DNA from: Spirochaetota bacterium
GTDB lineage: Bacteria; Spirochaetota; Spirochaetia; Treponematales; Treponemataceae
Length of the DNA stretch: 5,370 bases
Assembly (NCBI GenBank): GCA_029571425.1
Contig: JAKPSR010000359.1
Coordinates: 1 to 5,370 of the forward strand
Direction: 5' to 3'
Part shown: piece by piece, positions 4,770 through 5,370 of the stretch
How the letters are laid out: every line of letters begins with the position of its first letter
Numbering within the stretch: the stretch's first letter is position 1
Program-made: the position numbers and the translations under genes
The notes under the pieces: model-generated
What the model saw: only the letters and a program-made list of their open reading frames with translations
Database searches by the model: none
Told to the model about the DNA's origin: nothing

Positions 4770-5370
4770 CGATACCGGGTCACGCGAAACCGCTCGATCG
4801 AGTAGGGCTCGCGCGGGTCGATCCCCGCCTTCCGGCACGCGATCGACAGCTGCGCCTCGACGGTATCGACGCCCTCGAGATCCGGCAGCAATAGGCCGCG
4901 GCGACCGCGCGCCGTGACGATGACGCCCCACACGGAGGGGTCAAGGTCGGCGCGCGAGGGCGCGGGCTCCGGCTTCTCGAGGACGTCGACGCTGACGTCG
5001 AGCCAAGGCAGTTCCTCGGGGCGTACTGGGTCGAAGCGCGGGTCCTGGGTCGCCGCGCTGACCGCGTTCTGCACGATCTCCGCCGCGACCGAACCGGTCG
5101 TCGGCGCGGTGGTACCTATGCATCCCCGAAGGTCGCCGAACTTCTTCAGCGAGACGAAGACGCCGGCGCGCGAGGACCGGAGCTCCGCGAGAAGGGCGCG
5201 ATCCTCGTCGGACTCGCATATCTCGTCGAGCCGGTCGTCGGGGAGGACGGCGCCGAACTCGACGCAGGCCGCGAGCGCGCGCTCGGCGACGCGGACGCGA
5301 AGATCCTCGCCCCCCGCCGACTCGCGCCTCGACCGCGCCGCGTCGAGGGCCGACGGGGCTTCCCCGTCGC
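4766..5370 (-). CDS. amrA: AMMECR1-domain protein, AmmeMemoRadiSam system protein A (5' end beyond window)
   Basis: Two hundred residues are visible up to the TGA at 4766. The AMMECR1 hallmarks are clear: LRGCIGT (encoded at 5111-5131), then DPRF and the LPWLDVSVDVL strand, then GVIVTARGRRGLLLPDLEG and the SIACRKAGI helix, ending FRVTRYR. The biochemical role of the family is not established. In bacteria it travels with a MEMO1-like protein and an AmrS radical SAM enzyme, and the latter overlaps it here by 4 nt. About 22 Ala/Arg/Ser-rich residues (encoded at 5303-5368) come before the domain proper (LRVRVAERAL). The protein therefore extends further upstream, either as a short tail or as a fusion to a MEMO1-like domain; the window does not show which. 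The in-frame GTG at 5074 is not the start, since it would cut the domain after LRGCIGT. Confidence 0.93.
   Translation of the reverse strand, partial: DGEAPSALDAARSRRESAGGEDLRVRVAERALAACVEFGAVLPDDRLDEICESDEDRALLAELRSSRAGVFVSLKKFGDLRGCIGTTAPTTGSVAAEIVQNAVSAATQDPRFDPVRPEELPWLDVSVDVLEKPEPAPSRADLDPSVWGVIVTARGRRGLLLPDLEGVDTVEAQLSIACRKAGIDPREPYSIERFRVTRYR

Noticed and set aside
4366..4917. Plus-strand open frame opposite the radical SAM and AMMECR1 genes
   Set aside because: Antisense to two confidently identified genes; low-complexity product with no motif.
4770..4931. N-terminal extension of the radical SAM protein
   Set aside because: The extension is an out-of-phase reading of the AMMECR1 gene; the ATGA overlap start at 4769 gives the expected family N-terminus.

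Overview
The window is GC-rich bacterial DNA, densely coded, with seven protein genes (two cut by the window edges) and no RNA genes, insertion sequences or CRISPR arrays that I can see. The kinase and the HU-type protein read most like versions I recall from Spirochaetota (Treponema/Spirochaeta relatives). A high-GC spirochaete is therefore my best guess at the source, but it is an inference from protein flavour, not a demonstrated assignment.

Left part (1-2485, all minus strand): a tight three-gene operon. Transcription order is a 174-aa protein of unknown function, then a PP1/calcineurin-type metallophosphoesterase (TGATG stop/start overlap), then a Hanks-type Ser/Thr protein kinase (1-nt gap). 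The kinase reaches a membrane helix just as it leaves the window.

Middle (2486-3838): a 65-bp divergent promoter region separates that operon from a plus-strand gene for a 298-aa protein. Its first ~176 residues are homologous, without gaps from about residue 31, to the 174-aa protein on the other side of the promoter. Its C-terminal part is an HU/IHF-type DNA-binding domain. This gene ends at a hairpin that can serve as a terminator in both directions, facing a convergent 114-aa FHA-domain protein. The FHA gene has its own promoter, placed so that the transcript would be nearly or fully leaderless.

Right part (3879-5370, minus strand): an AMMECR1-domain protein (cut at the right edge) overlaps by ATGA the gene for an AmrS-type radical SAM enzyme. 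These are two of the three parts of the AmmeMemoRadiSam system.

How they may work together: kinase (writer), phosphatase (eraser) and FHA protein (phosphothreonine reader) form a complete Ser/Thr phospho-signalling kit. It lies around a paralogous pair sharing an unrecognised domain, one member of which is fused to a DNA-binding module. I propose this as a candidate signalling-to-nucleoid system. The individual families are read from the sequence; the functional link between them is inference from gene order.
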